Source of the DNA: Streptomyces sp. NBC_00335
GTDB lineage: Bacteria; Actinomycetota; Actinomycetes; Streptomycetales; Streptomycetaceae
Length of the DNA: 64,000 nucleotides
Direction: 5' to 3'
Assembly (NCBI RefSeq): GCF_036127095.1
Contig: NZ_CP108006.1
Coordinates: 3,038,001-3,102,000 of the forward strand
The position numbers and the translations under genes were made by a program. The notes under the pieces were generated by a model, which saw only the letters and a list, made by a program, of their open reading frames with translations, made no database searches and was not told the origin of the DNA. Each line of letters opens with the position of its first letter. Position 1 is the first letter of the stretch. This document shows positions 15,731-25,066 of the stretch, one piece after another.

Positions 15731-16222
15731 GTGGAGCGATACAAGGCGCGTACGGAACGTCACCCAGCGGAGCGGTCTGCCGAGCGGTCTGCCGAGCGGT
15801 CCCCCCAGCGAGCGCCCGCAACGGTACGCAGACTGCCGCGGCCCCGGCTGACCGGGATCGGCGGCGGGCTCTTCGCCTGCGCCGCGATGTTCCTGATCGG
15901 CGGCCTCGACTGGCTGCTGTTCGACGCCTCGCTGTTCCTCTACGGCCTGTTCTTCCTGCCCGTCGCGGCCGCCACCGCCCTGTGGGTGCGCCCCGCCGAC
16001 CTCATCACCGCGCCGATCACCGCCCCGATCGCCTTCGCCGCCGGAGTGTGGCCCGTGTCGGGCGGCTCCGGCGGCTTCGCCGGCGAGGTGATGGGGCTGG
16101 TGTCCGCGCTGTCCCTGCACGCCGGCTGGCTGTACGCCGGCACGCTCGTGGCCGCGCTGATCGCGGTGGTGCGCAAGGCCGTCCTCATCGGCCGCCGCCG
16201 GATGCCCCGCCGCGTCGCCTGA
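15731..16222 (+). CDS. DUF6542-like membrane protein
   Basis: 163-residue protein with a basic N-terminus carrying a repeated AERS peptide and then three or four hydrophobic segments (about residues 45-65, 70-88, 95-112, 125-150) ending in [17 protein letters not shown] recall this family as DUF6542, common in streptomycetes near ychF/xseA; function unknown. The GTG start at 15731 follows a run of G. The AERS repeat is encoded by a 12-bp DNA repeat in three copies at 15770-15805. The gene is divergent from ychF and convergent with ppgK. Confidence 0.75.
   Translation: MERYKARTERHPAERSAERSAERSPQRAPATVRRLPRPRLTGIGGGLFACAAMFLIGGLDWLLFDASLFLYGLFFLPVAAATALWVRPADLITAPITAPIAFAAGVWPVSGGSGGFAGEVMGLVSALSLHAGWLYAGTLVAALIAVVRKAVLIGRRRMPRRVA
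15770..15805. repeat. 12-bp tandem repeat inside a coding region
   Basis: Three copies of GAGCGGTCTGCC, the last diverged, encoding repeated (A)ERS in the basic cytoplasmic N-terminus of the DUF6542-like protein. Copy number is likely variable between strains. Confidence 0.6.
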
Positions 16223-16249
16223 GCGGGGAGGGAAGGGAGGGGAAGGCAG

Positions 16250-16999
16250 CTACTTCGGCGACGCCGAGCGCGCCGCCATCGCCGCGCCCACGATGCCCGC
16301 GTTGTTCTGCAGCTCCGCCGGCACGATCCGTGCCCGGACGCCCTCGATCAGCGGCAGGAACTTCTCCGGCTTGCGGCTCACGCCGCCGCCGATGATGAAG
16401 AGGTCCGGGGAGAACAGCATCTCCACGTGTGCCAGGTACTTCCCCACCCGGTGCGCCCAGCGCTCCCAGGTCAGGTCCCCGTCGTCCTTCGCCTTCACCG
16501 AGGCCCGCGTCTCCGCGTCGTGGCCCTTCAGCTCCAGGTGGCCCAGCTCGCTGTTGGGCACCAGGTGCCCGCCCGTGAAGAGCGCGCTGCCGATCCCGGT
16601 GCCCAGCGTGAGCAGGATGACCGTGCCGTCGACCCCGCGCCCCGCCCCGTAGGCCATCTCCGCGACCCCGGCCGCGTCCGCGTCGTTCAGGACCGTCACC
16701 GCACGGCCGTCGAGGCGCGCGGAGAGCAGCGCCGCCGTGTCCACACCGACCCAGGCCTTGTCCATGTTGGCCGCCGACCGGGTCACCCCGCCCGTGACCA
16801 CCCCGGGGAAGGTGACCCCCACCGGGCCGTCCCAGTCGAAGTGGCGCACCACCTCGACGACGCAGCCGGCCACCCCGTCGGGGGTGGCCGGCTGCGGTGT
16901 CAGTACCTTGTGGCGCTCCTGCGCCAGGTCGCCACGGTTCAGGTCCACGGGAGCGCCCTTGATCCCGGAACCGCCGATGTCCACGCCGAAGATCTCCAT
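16250..16999 (-). CDS. ppgK: Polyphosphate glucokinase
   Basis: ROK-family kinase of 249 residues phosphorylating glucose from polyphosphate or ATP. The N-terminal phosphate loop is [12 protein letters not shown], the acceptor-site motif is NDADAAG, the second phosphate region is [12 protein letters not shown], and the C-terminal IIGGGVS is present. The family start [10 protein letters not shown] at 16999 has GGTGAG upstream; the frame extends 32 codons further but would overlap ispH. It lies 49 bp downstream of the ispH stop in the same orientation and is probably co-transcribed. Confidence 0.93.
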   Translation of the reverse strand: MEIFGVDIGGSGIKGAPVDLNRGDLAQERHKVLTPQPATPDGVAGCVVEVVRHFDWDGPVGVTFPGVVTGGVTRSAANMDKAWVGVDTAALLSARLDGRAVTVLNDADAAGVAEMAYGAGRGVDGTVILLTLGTGIGSALFTGGHLVPNSELGHLELKGHDAETRASVKAKDDGDLTWERWAHRVGKYLAHVEMLFSPDLFIIGGGVSRKPEKFLPLIEGVRARIVPAELQNNAGIVGAAMAARSASPK

Positions 17000-17048
17000 G
17001 GACTCACCGTACGAAAAGACCCGCCGGAGCGCCCTGCCGGGGAGATGC

Positions 17049-18089
17049 CTACTTCTGTACGCCCGAAGCGCCCGAAGCCGCATCCGAAGCCGCATCCGGA
17101 ACCGCCACGAGCTCCGCCGCCTCCGCGCGCAGGTCCCGGCGCAGTTCCTTGGGCAGGGAGAAGACGATGGACTCCTCGGCCGTCTTGACGATCTCCACGT
17201 CCGCGTACCCGCGCACGGCCAGCCACTCCAGCACCTCTTCGACCAGCACCTCCGGCACCGAGGCGCCCGAGGTCAGACCGACGGTGGTGACGCCCTGGAG
17301 CCAGGCCTCGTCGATCTCGCTCGCGAAGTCCACGAGGTACGAGGCCTTCGCGCCCGCGTCGAGGGCGACCTCGACGAGGCGGATGGAGTTCGAGGAGTTC
17401 TTGGAGCCGACGACGATGACCAGGTCGCAGTCCTTGCCCATCACCTTCACCGCCTCCTGGCGGTTCGAGGTGGCGTAGCAGATGTCGTCGCTGGGCGGCG
17501 AGACGAGCAGCGGGAACTTGGTCTTCAGGGCGTCGACCGTCTCCATCGTCTCGTCGACGGAGAGGGTGGTCTGCGACAGCCACACGACCTTCGACTCGTC
17601 GCGGACGGTGACCTTCTCCACGTCGTGCGGGCCGTCCACGATGGTGATGTGGTCCGGGGCCTCGCCGGAGGTGCCGACGACCTCCTCGTGGCCCTCGTGG
17701 CCGATGAGGAGGATGTCGAAGTCCTCGTTCGCGTAGCGGATCGCTTCCTTGTGGACCTTGGTGACCAGCGGGCAGGTCGCGTCGATCGTCGCGAGCTTGC
17801 CGCGCGCCGCCTCCTCGTGCACCACGGGGGCCACGCCGTGCGCGGAGAACATCACGATGGAGCCCTCGGGGACCTCCTCCGTCTTCTCGACGAAGATGGC
17901 TCCCTTCCGCTCCAGGGTCTGCACGACGTACTTGTTGTGGACGATCTCGTGCCGCACGTAGACGGGCGCGCCGTACTGTTCGAGAGCCTTCTCGACGGCG
18001 ATCACGGCTCGGTCCACGCCCGCGCAGTAGCCGCGCGGGGCGGCGAGGAGAACGCGGCGGGATGCGGGAGCGGGGGCGTCAGCAGTCAT
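17049..18089 (-). CDS. ispH: 4-hydroxy-3-methylbut-2-enyl diphosphate reductase
   Basis: Last step of the MEP pathway: reduces HMBPP to IPP and DMAPP with a 4Fe-4S cluster, supplying precursors for undecaprenol, quinones and the isoprenoid cluster nearby. The three cluster cysteines are in [22 protein letters not shown] and [11 protein letters not shown]. Substrate-binding GHEGHEE and the SxN motif SKNSSNS are present. About 346 residues. The ATG at 18089 is chosen because the protein then begins just before the conserved [11 protein letters not shown]; a Met three codons upstream is also possible. The acidic/Ala C-terminal tail is not conserved. Confidence 0.96.
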   Translation of the reverse strand: MTADAPAPASRRVLLAAPRGYCAGVDRAVIAVEKALEQYGAPVYVRHEIVHNKYVVQTLERKGAIFVEKTEEVPEGSIVMFSAHGVAPVVHEEAARGKLATIDATCPLVTKVHKEAIRYANEDFDILLIGHEGHEEVVGTSGEAPDHITIVDGPHDVEKVTVRDESKVVWLSQTTLSVDETMETVDALKTKFPLLVSPPSDDICYATSNRQEAVKVMGKDCDLVIVVGSKNSSNSIRLVEVALDAGAKASYLVDFASEIDEAWLQGVTTVGLTSGASVPEVLVEEVLEWLAVRGYADVEIVKTAEESIVFSLPKELRRDLRAEAAELVAVPDAASDAASGASGVQK

Positions 18090-18185
18090 GGGCTCCATCG
18101 TACGGGGGTGTCCAGGAGGCCGGGGGTCGCCCGTTCGGCACAAACTGGGTCGAACATCCGCACCTGCCTTACCTCCGGAGGAAAG

Positions 18186-19637
18186 ATGGCGTCCGCGACG
18201 GATCCCAGTACGCCGCCCGGCCCGCCCGGCTCGTCCGGCGGCCCGTCCGGCGGACCCTCCGCCGCGCCCGGCACCTCGCTGCGCCGCAGTCTCGGATTCC
18301 GGGACCTGGTGGTCTACGGGCTGCTCTTCATCGCCCCCATGGCCCCGGTCGGCGTCTTCGGCACCCTCGACGCCAAATCACACGGCGCCGTCGCCCTCGT
18401 CTACCTCGTCGCGACGGTGGCCATGGCCTTCACGGCCTTCTCCTACGCGCAGATGGTGCGCGTGGCCCCGCAGGCCGGCTCCGTGTTCACGTACGCCCGC
18501 AAGGGCCTCGGCGAGGGTCCCGGGCTGATCGCCGGCTGGATGGCGATGCTGGACTACCTGCTGATCCCGGCGGTCGCCTACCTCTTCTCCGGCATCGCCA
18601 TGAACGCCCTGGTCCCGGAGGTCTCCCGGTGGGTGTGGACGGCCCTGGCGGTGGTCGTGACCACCGCGCTCAACCTGTGGGGCGTACGGACCGCCGCGCG
18701 CGTGGGCTTCGCCGTGCTGGCCATGGAGATCGCGGTCCTGCTGGTGTTCCTGGTCTCGGCGGTGACCGTACTGGTCCGGGGCGCGGCGCACCGGGATTGG
18801 CTCTCCCCCTTCACCGGGGACGGCTCGCTCGGCGGGTTCTCCACGGCCGCCGTGCTGGGTGCGGTCTCGGTGGCGGTCCTGTCCTACCTGGGCTTCGACG
18901 CCATCGCCTCCTTCGCCGAGGAGGTCACCGGCGGCAGCGCGAAGGTGGCGCGGGCGGTGCTGTTCTGCCTGGCGCTCACCGGCGTGCTGTTCGTCGCCCA
19001 GACCTACCTGGCGGCCCTCCTCAGCCCCCTGTCGGCGGCGGAGCTGGCGGCCGACCCGGGGAAGCAGGGCGCGGCCTTCTACACGACCGTCGAGGCCTCC
19101 GTGGGGATGTGGCTGCACGACCTGGTCGCGATCAGCAAGGCCATCGGGGCCGCCTTCGCCGCGCTGGCCGGGCAGGCCGCGGCGGGCCGGCTGCTCTTCG
19201 CGATGGCCCGCGAGCGGCGGCTGCCGCGGTTCCTCGCCCGCACCTCGCACGGGACCCCGCGGTCGGCCCTGCTGCTGGCGGCGACGGTCACCATGATCGC
19301 GGCCGTGTGGGCGGCCCGGCGCGACGACGGGCTGGACCACCTGGTCTCGGTGGTCGACATCGGGGCGCTGGTGGCCTTCACCCTGCTGCACGCCTCGGTG
19401 GTGGGCTGGTTCGTGGTCAAGCGCCGCGAGGGGGCTCCGAACTGGTTCAAGCACCTGGTGATCCCGGTCATCGGCGCCGCCGTGACCATCGCGGTGATCG
19501 TCGAGGCCTCCTGGACGGCGCAACTCGTGGGGGCGGTGTGGCTGCTGGTGGGCCTGGGCGTCCTGGTGGCCCAGCGGGGGCGACGCGGGCACGGCGAGGG
19601 CTCCCGGCCCGACGCCGGTGTCGGTGCGGGCGGTTAG
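18186..19637 (+). CDS. APC-superfamily amino acid permease
   Basis: 483-residue integral membrane transporter. After a 30-residue Pro/Gly/Ser-rich cytoplasmic tail there are about 12 helices, starting at [25 protein letters not shown], the conserved APC helix 1, with [24 protein letters not shown] after helix 2. GGAGGAAAG directly precedes ATG 18186. Divergent from ispH, and 9 bp from the xseA start downstream, suggesting joint transcription. Substrate cannot be read from sequence. Confidence 0.9.
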   Translation: MASATDPSTPPGPPGSSGGPSGGPSAAPGTSLRRSLGFRDLVVYGLLFIAPMAPVGVFGTLDAKSHGAVALVYLVATVAMAFTAFSYAQMVRVAPQAGSVFTYARKGLGEGPGLIAGWMAMLDYLLIPAVAYLFSGIAMNALVPEVSRWVWTALAVVVTTALNLWGVRTAARVGFAVLAMEIAVLLVFLVSAVTVLVRGAAHRDWLSPFTGDGSLGGFSTAAVLGAVSVAVLSYLGFDAIASFAEEVTGGSAKVARAVLFCLALTGVLFVAQTYLAALLSPLSAAELAADPGKQGAAFYTTVEASVGMWLHDLVAISKAIGAAFAALAGQAAAGRLLFAMARERRLPRFLARTSHGTPRSALLLAATVTMIAAVWAARRDDGLDHLVSVVDIGALVAFTLLHASVVGWFVVKRREGAPNWFKHLVIPVIGAAVTIAVIVEASWTAQLVGAVWLLVGLGVLVAQRGRRGHGEGSRPDAGVGAGG

Positions 19638-19646
19638 CCTGCGTGC

Positions 19647-20864
19647 ATGGGTCTGAATTCGTCGGCTGACGCGCCGCTGCCGGTCGGTCAGGTGTCCCGG
19701 CTCATCGGGGGCTGGATCGACAAGCTCGGTCAGGTATGGGTGGAAGGGCAGATCACGCAGCTCTCGCGGCGGCCGGGAGCGGGGGTGGTCTTCCTGACGC
19801 TGCGCGATCCCTCGCACGACATCTCCCTGAGCGTGACCTGCTACCGGCAGGTCTTCGACGAGGTCGCGGACTCCGTGACGGAGGGCGCGCGCGTCGTCGT
19901 GCTCGCCAAGCCCGAGTGGTACGCCCCGCGCGGGCAGCTGTCCCTGCGGGCCACCGAGATACGGCCCGTGGGCATCGGCGAGCTGCTCGCCCGGCTGGAG
20001 CGGCTCAAGCGCTCCCTCGCCTCCGAGGGGCTCTTCGCGCTGGACCGCAAGAAGCCGCTGCCGTTCCTGCCGCAGCTGATCGGGCTGGTGGTGGGGCGGG
20101 CCTCGGCGGCCGAGCGCGACGTCCTGGAGAACGCCCGGCGCAGGTGGCCGGCGGTCCGCTTCGAGGTCCGCAACGTGGCCGTCCAGGGGGTGCACGCGGT
20201 GCCCCAGGTGATCCAGGCGGTCAAGGAGCTGGACTCCATGCCAGAGGTGGACGTGATCATCGTGGCGCGCGGCGGCGGCAGCGTGGAGGACCTGCTGCCC
20301 TTCTCCGACGAGGAGGTCGTACGGACCGTCGCGGCGGCCCGTACGCCCGTGGTCTCGGCGATCGGGCACGAGCCGGACTCCCCGCTGCTGGACCTGGTCG
20401 CGGACCTGCGGGCGTCCACGCCCACGGACGCGGCGAAGAAGGTGGTCCCGGACGTGGGCGAGGAGCTGGAGCGGGTGCGCCAGCTGCAGGGCCGGGGGCT
20501 GCGCGCGGTGCGCGGGCTGCTCGACCGGGAGGAGCGCGGCCTCGCGCACGCGCTCGCGCGGCCGGTCTTCGTCCACCCCCAGCGGATGGTGGAGACCCGG
20601 GAGGCGGAGGTGGACGCGCTGCTGGCGCGCGGCCGCCGGACCCTGGGGCACTTGCTGGACCGGGCCGATTCGGAGCTGGCGCACACCCTCGCCCGCGTGG
20701 TGGCGCTGTCCCCGGCCGCCACGCTGGAGCGCGGGTACGCGGTGCTGCAGCGGGCCGACGGGCACGTGGTGCGCTCGCCCGAGGACGTGTCGGCGGGCGA
20801 CGTGCTGCGGGCGCGGGTGGCGGAGGGCGCGTTCTCGGTGGAGGTCGCGGAGGACTCCGCATAG
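19647..20864 (+). CDS. xseA: Exodeoxyribonuclease VII large subunit
   Basis: 405-residue catalytic subunit of exonuclease VII, which degrades single-stranded DNA. The N-terminal OB-fold ([27 protein letters not shown]) is followed by the catalytic domain with [50 protein letters not shown], a long coiled-coil region rich in Leu/Arg, and the C-terminal LERGYAVLQ. Slightly short compared with E. coli because the coiled coil is reduced, as in other actinobacteria. The partner xseB follows 89 bp downstream. Confidence 0.96.
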   Translation: MGLNSSADAPLPVGQVSRLIGGWIDKLGQVWVEGQITQLSRRPGAGVVFLTLRDPSHDISLSVTCYRQVFDEVADSVTEGARVVVLAKPEWYAPRGQLSLRATEIRPVGIGELLARLERLKRSLASEGLFALDRKKPLPFLPQLIGLVVGRASAAERDVLENARRRWPAVRFEVRNVAVQGVHAVPQVIQAVKELDSMPEVDVIIVARGGGSVEDLLPFSDEEVVRTVAAARTPVVSAIGHEPDSPLLDLVADLRASTPTDAAKKVVPDVGEELERVRQLQGRGLRAVRGLLDREERGLAHALARPVFVHPQRMVETREAEVDALLARGRRTLGHLLDRADSELAHTLARVVALSPAATLERGYAVLQRADGHVVRSPEDVSAGDVLRARVAEGAFSVEVAEDSA

Positions 20865-20879
20865 GGCCCGCATAGGGCC
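20858..20879. repeat. 11-bp duplication containing the xseA stop codon
   Basis: Two exact copies of CGCATAGGGCC (20858-20868 and 20869-20879). The first holds the TAG stop of xseA. A small tandem duplication with no visible coding effect. Confidence 0.5.
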
Positions 20880-20899
20880 CCGCGCAGGGGGCCCGAAAC

Positions 20900-20925
20900 G
20901 CGACACACTGTCGCAACAATTTGTT
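20900..20925. promoter_or_regulatory. Two adjacent small palindromes upstream of xseB
   Basis: GCGACA-CAC-TGTCGC (20900-20914) abuts AACAA-T-TTGTT (20915-20925), in an AT-richer patch 29 bp before the xseB start. Possible operator or leader hairpins; no regulator is identified. Confidence 0.35.
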
Positions 20926-20953
20926 GATCTTCGGAGTTAAGGTGGGAGCGGGA

Positions 20954-21181
20954 ATGGCCGAGACCGATACGGCGCTGGGGTACGAGCAGGCCCGGGACGA
21001 GCTGATCGAGGTCGTCCGCAAGCTGGAGGCCGGCGGCACCTCGCTGGAGGACTCCCTCGCGCTCTGGGAGCGCGGCGAGGAGCTCGCGAAGGTGTGCCGC
21101 CACTGGCTGGAGGGGGCCCGCGCCCGGCTGGACTCGGCGCTGGCGGCGCGCGAGGCGGCGGAGGGGGCCGACGGGGAGTGA
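20954..21181 (+). CDS. xseB: Exodeoxyribonuclease VII small subunit
   Basis: 75-residue helical partner of XseA. GYEQARDELIEVVRKLEAGGTSLEDSLALWERGEELAKVCRHWLEGARARLDS is the full XseB domain. The ATG at 20954 follows GGGAG; the longer frame starting 11 codons earlier lacks a ribosome site. Cotranscription with xseA is likely, although two small palindromes lie in the gap. Confidence 0.95.
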   Translation: MAETDTALGYEQARDELIEVVRKLEAGGTSLEDSLALWERGEELAKVCRHWLEGARARLDSALAAREAAEGADGE

Positions 21182-21204
21182 TCCCGCTCACCTGCCGAGA
21201 TATT

Positions 21205-21222
21205 TAGTTGAATTTTCATCTA
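21205..21222. promoter_or_regulatory. Imperfect palindrome, candidate MarR-type operator
   Basis: TAGTTGAATTTTCATCTA is an 18-bp dyad with one mismatched pair in an AT-rich promoter patch about 60 bp upstream of the nitroreductase-family gene. Its shape (TTGAA..TTCAA core) resembles redox-sensing MarR/DUF24 sites. Regulator not in the window. Confidence 0.4.
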
Positions 21223-21280
21223 CTTGCGTCGTAGTCTCAGGACATCGCTTCAGCAGTCCCGCACAGAAGAAGGCTTTCCG

Positions 21281-21871
21281 ATGTCTCTCGTTCTCGACGC
21301 CGCCGCTCAGGACCTCCTCTTCCGCGAGGCCCGCACCGCCAACACGTTCTCCGACGAGCCGGTGACCGAGGAGCAGGTCCAGGCGATCTACGACCTGGTG
21401 AAGTTCGGCCCGACCGCCTTCAACCAGACGCCGCTGCGCATCACCCTGGTCCGCTCCCCCGAGGCCCGCGAGCGCCTCGTGAAGCACATGGCCGAGGGCA
21501 ACCAGGCCAAGACCGCCGCCGCCCCGCTGGTCGCGATCCTGTCCGCGGACAACGAGTTCCACGAGGAGCTCCCGCAGCTGCTCCCCCACTTCCCGCAGGC
21601 CAAGGACGCCTTCTTCTCCGAGCGCCCGGTCCGCGAGCAGTCCGCGCTGGTCAACTCCGCCCTGCAGGCCGCGTACTTCATCATCGGCGTCCGCGCCGCC
21701 GGCCTGGCCGCCGGCCCGATGACCGGCCTGGACTTCGCCGGCATCCAGAAGGAGTTCCTGGACGGCGACCACACCCCGCTGATGGTCATCAACATCGGCA
21801 AGCCGGGCGAGGACGCCTGGTTCCCGCGCTCCCCGCGCCTGGAGTTCGACCAGGTCATCACGACCGTCTGA
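21281..21871 (+). CDS. Nitroreductase-family malonic semialdehyde reductase (RutE-like)
   Basis: 196-residue FMN/NAD(P)H reductase. The family core is visible: REARTANTFSDEPVTEEQVQAIYDLVKFGPTAFNQTPLRI (FMN binding), the middle LVNSALQAAYFIIGVRAAGLAAGPMTGLD and the C-terminal LMVINIGKPGEDAWFPRSPRL. It matches the RutE/HadB-type subgroup that reduces 3-oxopropanoate; quinone or nitro substrates are also possible. ATG 21281 is 57 nt inside the longest frame and matches the family N-terminus. No rut genes are adjacent; a dyad in the promoter suggests redox-type control. Confidence 0.85.
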   Translation: MSLVLDAAAQDLLFREARTANTFSDEPVTEEQVQAIYDLVKFGPTAFNQTPLRITLVRSPEARERLVKHMAEGNQAKTAAAPLVAILSADNEFHEELPQLLPHFPQAKDAFFSERPVREQSALVNSALQAAYFIIGVRAAGLAAGPMTGLDFAGIQKEFLDGDHTPLMVINIGKPGEDAWFPRSPRLEFDQVITTV

Positions 21872-21896
21872 GCCCAGCCCCGCAGGCAGTGAACGC

Positions 21897-21938
21897 AAAA
21901 GGCCGCGCTCCCCGGAATCCCGGGGAGCGCGGCCTTTT
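21897..21938. terminator. Bidirectional terminator with A/T flanks
   Basis: Perfect 19-bp arms (21897-21915, 21920-21938) with AATC loop, A4 at the start and T4 at the end. It terminates both the nitroreductase gene and the convergent DUF4245 gene. Confidence 0.9.
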
Positions 21939-21949
21939 CGCGTCCTGCT

Positions 21950-22468
21950 TCACGAACCCTGCTTGAACTCCAGCGCCGCGGCCATCGCGCCCAGCTGATC
22001 GAAGGAGGCCGTCCCGGTCACCACCGTGACGTAGCCCTGCTCCTTGCGCACGAGGGCGTCGTACTTCTCGCCGTCCCAGCGCTCCCAGACCTGGTCGCCG
22101 ACCTGCTGGGTCTCCCCGGTGGCCGTCGCCTTCCGGGTGACCTTGCCGATGTACCTGTCCGAGGCGTCCGCGGACTGCTCCACCGCCACGTACTGCTGCG
22201 CCGGGTCCAGGAAGCCCAGGTGCCAGGCGCTGGCGTCCTTGCGCGCGTACCCGACCGAGGTCGCCCGCCACTCGGGCGGCAGCCCGACGGGCACCGCCAC
22301 GGGGTACGGGGCCGCGCGCCGGGCCGTGAGGCTTTCGACGCGGTAGTCGACCACCTTCGTCGGATCGGCCTTCTCGTCATGTGGGATGACCAAATAGATC
22401 CCCCCGACCACGAGCCCGATCACCGCCAGCGACCGGATCATGTCCACGACCGTCTGCTTGCCCTTCAT
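21950..22468 (-). CDS. DUF4245 membrane-anchored protein
   Basis: 172-residue protein with one N-terminal helix (MIRSLAVIGLVVGGIYLVIP) and an extracytoplasmic domain: VGLPPEWRATSVGYARKDASAWHLGFLDPAQQYVAVEQS, then a short second half ending in ALEF. I recognise this as DUF4245, found beside glpX in many actinobacteria; function unknown. ATG at 22468 (GGCAGGT upstream) puts the helix near the start. It is divergent from glpX. Confidence 0.8.
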   Translation of the reverse strand: MKGKQTVVDMIRSLAVIGLVVGGIYLVIPHDEKADPTKVVDYRVESLTARRAAPYPVAVPVGLPPEWRATSVGYARKDASAWHLGFLDPAQQYVAVEQSADASDRYIGKVTRKATATGETQQVGDQVWERWDGEKYDALVRKEQGYVTVVTGTASFDQLGAMAAALEFKQGS

Positions 22469-22679
22469 ACCTGCCACGACACCATCGTCCCGCATGGCCC
22501 GGGGCGATCACCGCCGGGGTCGCCATGGCGCGCCCCCGGCGGCGCAAGATGTCCGCTCAGGACAATCGGCTGACCGATATGGCGCTCATACGTGACCCGG
22601 TCTGCTCAATATGTCGACGTACCGATAGAGTCCAGGGACCCTCACTCCCGGCCGTCGCCGTACAGAAAGGTGCGCTCCG

Positions 22680-23711
22680 ATGACCGAGCACAACCTGCCG
22701 CCCCAGCTCGAAGTCTCTCCGGAGGCACCCGACCGCAACCTCGCCCTGGAACTCGTACGGGTCACCGAGGCCGCCGCCATGGCCGCGGGCCGCTGGGTCG
22801 GGCGCGGTGACAAGCTCGGCGCCGACGGTGCCGCCGTCAACGCGATGCGCACCCTGATCTCCACCGTTTCGATGAACGGCGTCGTCGTCATCGGCGAGGG
22901 CGAGAAGGACGAAGCCCCGATGCTCTTCAACGGCGAGCGGGTCGGCGACGGCACCGGTGCCGAGGTCGACATCGCCGTGGACCCCATCGACGGCACCACC
23001 CTGAACGCCAAGGGCATGCCGAACGCCATCGCCGTTCTGGCGGCCGCCGACCGCGGCACCATGTTCGACCCGTCCGCGGTGTTCTACATGGAGAAGCTGG
23101 TCACCGGTCCCGAGGCCGCCGACTTCGTCGACATCAACGCCCCGGTCTCCGTCAACATCCGCCGCGTCGCCAAGGCCAAGAACATGGCCGTGGAGGACGT
23201 CACGGTGATCATCCTCGACCGCCCCCGCCACGAGGGCATCGTCAAGGAGATCCGCGAGACCGGCGCGCGCATCAAGTTCATCTCCGACGGAGACGTCGCC
23301 GGCTCGGTCCTGGCCGTCACGGAGGACAGCGGCATCGACCTGCTGCTCGGCATCGGCGGCACCCCCGAGGGCATCATCTCGGCCTGCGCCATCAAGTGCA
23401 TGGGCGGCACCATCCAGGGCAAGCTGTGGCCCAAGGACGAGGCCGAGCGCCAGAAGGCGATCGACGCGGGCCACGACCTGGACCGCGTCCTGTTCACGGA
23501 CGACCTGGTCTCCGGCGACAACGTGTTCTTCGTCGCCACCGGCATCACCGACGGCGAGCTGCTGCGCGGCGTCCACTACCGCTCGGAGACCGCGACGACC
23601 TCCTCGCTGGTCATGCGCTCGAAGTCGGGCACGATCCGGCAGATCGACTCGACCCACCGCCTCTCGAAGCTCCGCGCGTACAGCGCGATCGACTTCGACC
23701 GCGCCAAGTAG
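22680..23711 (+). CDS. glpX: Class II fructose-1,6-bisphosphatase
   Basis: 343-residue gluconeogenic phosphatase removing the 1-phosphate from fructose 1,6-bisphosphate. The metal and phosphate motifs are present: [14 protein letters not shown], the Li-sensitive phosphatase signature VDPIDGTT, and [36 protein letters not shown]. Full length relative to actinobacterial GlpX, which is the main FBPase in this group. Followed by a strong terminator; wblI faces it from the other side. Confidence 0.97.
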   Translation: MTEHNLPPQLEVSPEAPDRNLALELVRVTEAAAMAAGRWVGRGDKLGADGAAVNAMRTLISTVSMNGVVVIGEGEKDEAPMLFNGERVGDGTGAEVDIAVDPIDGTTLNAKGMPNAIAVLAAADRGTMFDPSAVFYMEKLVTGPEAADFVDINAPVSVNIRRVAKAKNMAVEDVTVIILDRPRHEGIVKEIRETGARIKFISDGDVAGSVLAVTEDSGIDLLLGIGGTPEGIISACAIKCMGGTIQGKLWPKDEAERQKAIDAGHDLDRVLFTDDLVSGDNVFFVATGITDGELLRGVHYRSETATTSSLVMRSKSGTIRQIDSTHRLSKLRAYSAIDFDRAK

Positions 23712-23734
23712 GCCGCGGACGACGGCACGGCATC

Positions 23735-23777
23735 ACGGAAGGGGCGCTCCCGCGTGCGGCGGGGGCGCCCCTTCCGT
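23735..23777. terminator. Terminator between glpX and wblI
   Basis: Arms ACGGAAGGGGCGCTCCCGC and GCGGGGGCGCCCCTTCCGT (one G-T type mismatch) starting 24 bp past the glpX stop. It can also stop the convergent whiB-like gene. Confidence 0.8.
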
Positions 23778-23800
23778 ATGCCTGCGCCGCCGTCGGCGGC

Positions 23801-24175
23801 CTACGAGGCTTCGCGCAGCTCCCCCGCCCGGCGCCGCCGGCGGGCCAGCACCACCCGGCGCTCGGCGGCCGTCAGCCCGCCCCAGACTCCGTAGGGCTCG
23901 GGCTGGATCAGCGCGTGCTCCCGGCAGGCGACCATGACGGGGCAGCGGGCACAGACCCGCTTGGCGGCGTCCTCACGGGAGAGCCGGGCGGCGGTCGGCT
24001 CCTTGGAGGGGGCGAAGAAGAGCCCGGCCTCGTCGCGCCGGCACACCGCGTCCGCGTGCCATGGACCGTCCTCTTCCCTGGCCGGCACCCGAGGCTTCGG
24101 CACGACCGCCGCCGGGCGCCCCTGAAGACTCTGGACGGCGGCTACCTGCAGGGACTGGCGCGGCGGATGCGGCAC
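23801..24175 (-). CDS. wblI: WhiB-family iron-sulfur regulator, probably WblI
   Basis: 124-residue Wbl protein. The four cluster cysteines are Cys45, Cys75, Cys78 and Cys84 (AVCRRDE, CARCPV, ACREH), the turn motif YGVWGGL is at about 95-101, and the basic C-terminal tail is ARRRRRAGE. Wbl proteins bind sigma region 4 or DNA and respond to O2/NO. Position beside glpX matches wblI of S. coelicolor as I remember it; the family call is firm, the orthologue name less so. The GTG start has GGAG 6 nt upstream. The N-terminal 35 residues are unconserved. Confidence 0.88.
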   Translation of the reverse strand: MPHPPRQSLQVAAVQSLQGRPAAVVPKPRVPAREEDGPWHADAVCRRDEAGLFFAPSKEPTAARLSREDAAKRVCARCPVMVACREHALIQPEPYGVWGGLTAAERRVVLARRRRRAGELREAS

Positions 24176-24346
24176 GGTCTACTCCTGACGACGTATACGC
24201 GAGCGAGAGGCGACGCACCTGTCCCTACCCGCTGCGCGCGCCCCTATGCACCGTGTGCCGCCGATCCGGCCGGTTCGACCGAAAGGTGCTCCCGCCCGGC
24301 CCGGCCCGGAGCGCCCCCGCCCGGCCGCGCTCCCGTCACCCGGACG

Positions 24347-24946
24347 TCACGCGCGCGACGGCGTCCAGTCGGGGCGCCGGCCGAGGTAGGCGAGCAGCGC
24401 ACCGGCCGGATCGGCGTCCGGATCGGGTGCGGGGGTGAGCGCCGGGCCGTACGCGAACCCGCGCAGCGGCTCGGCGAGCACCCGGGCGGCCGGGCTCAGG
24501 GCCGCCGCGAGGGCGGGGGTCAGCGGGGAAGCCTGGCCGGTGGCGACCGCGAGGTCCCAGGCGTGCACGGCCGCGTCGAGGGCGGCAGCGGCGACCGCGG
24601 TCTCGGCGTCGAGGGTGAACGGGGGCAGCGGGACGGCCACCTCGGCGGTGCCCGGCTCGACCCCAGCGAAGGCCTCGGCGGCCGCGTCGAGGGCGGGCGC
24701 CAGCAGTTCGGCGGGGCTGCCGGTCAGGGTGCCCGTGGGTGCGAAGGGGTCCTCGGCCGGTCCCGGGCCGCCGGTGAGGCGGCCCGCGTAGGCGAGCTGG
24801 TCGCCCGCCGCGTGCTGGAGCACTTGGCTGACATTCCACTGATCGCACGGCGTCGGCGCGTTCAGGGCATCGGCCGGTACGGCGACGGCGACGGAGCGCA
24901 GGGCGTCGTACGCCTGGTCGAGCAGGTCCCACTTGGATGCGGTCAT
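24347..24946 (-). CDS. TIGR03086/mycothiol-type DinB-fold protein
   Basis: 199-residue four-helix protein of the maleylpyruvate-isomerase-like (MDMPI) family. The N-terminal metal-site helix PCDQWNVSQVLQHAAGDQLAYAG and the characteristic DAAVHAWDLAVATGQ are visible, giving the three-His-type metal site. Members are metal-dependent thiol (mycothiol) transferases or isomerases; the reaction is unassigned here. Monocistronic, with no helpful neighbours. Confidence 0.85.
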   Translation of the reverse strand: MTASKWDLLDQAYDALRSVAVAVPADALNAPTPCDQWNVSQVLQHAAGDQLAYAGRLTGGPGPAEDPFAPTGTLTGSPAELLAPALDAAAEAFAGVEPGTAEVAVPLPPFTLDAETAVAAAALDAAVHAWDLAVATGQASPLTPALAAALSPAARVLAEPLRGFAYGPALTPAPDPDADPAGALLAYLGRRPDWTPSRA

Positions 24947-25066
24947 GGGCCGACCCTACGAGCAACTACCGGCCAAGGGGGCTGGTTCCAGAGCAAGTTG
25001 CCAGCGTGTCGGCCTTCCGTCCCGATCAGCGGACCCGCCCCGGGGCACGTACGCCCGCGGCTCGCC

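Noticed and set aside
16737..19637. 966-residue plus-strand frame across ppgK and ispH
   Set aside because: Shadow of both genes; only the permease part from 18186, which has GGAGGAAAG, is real.
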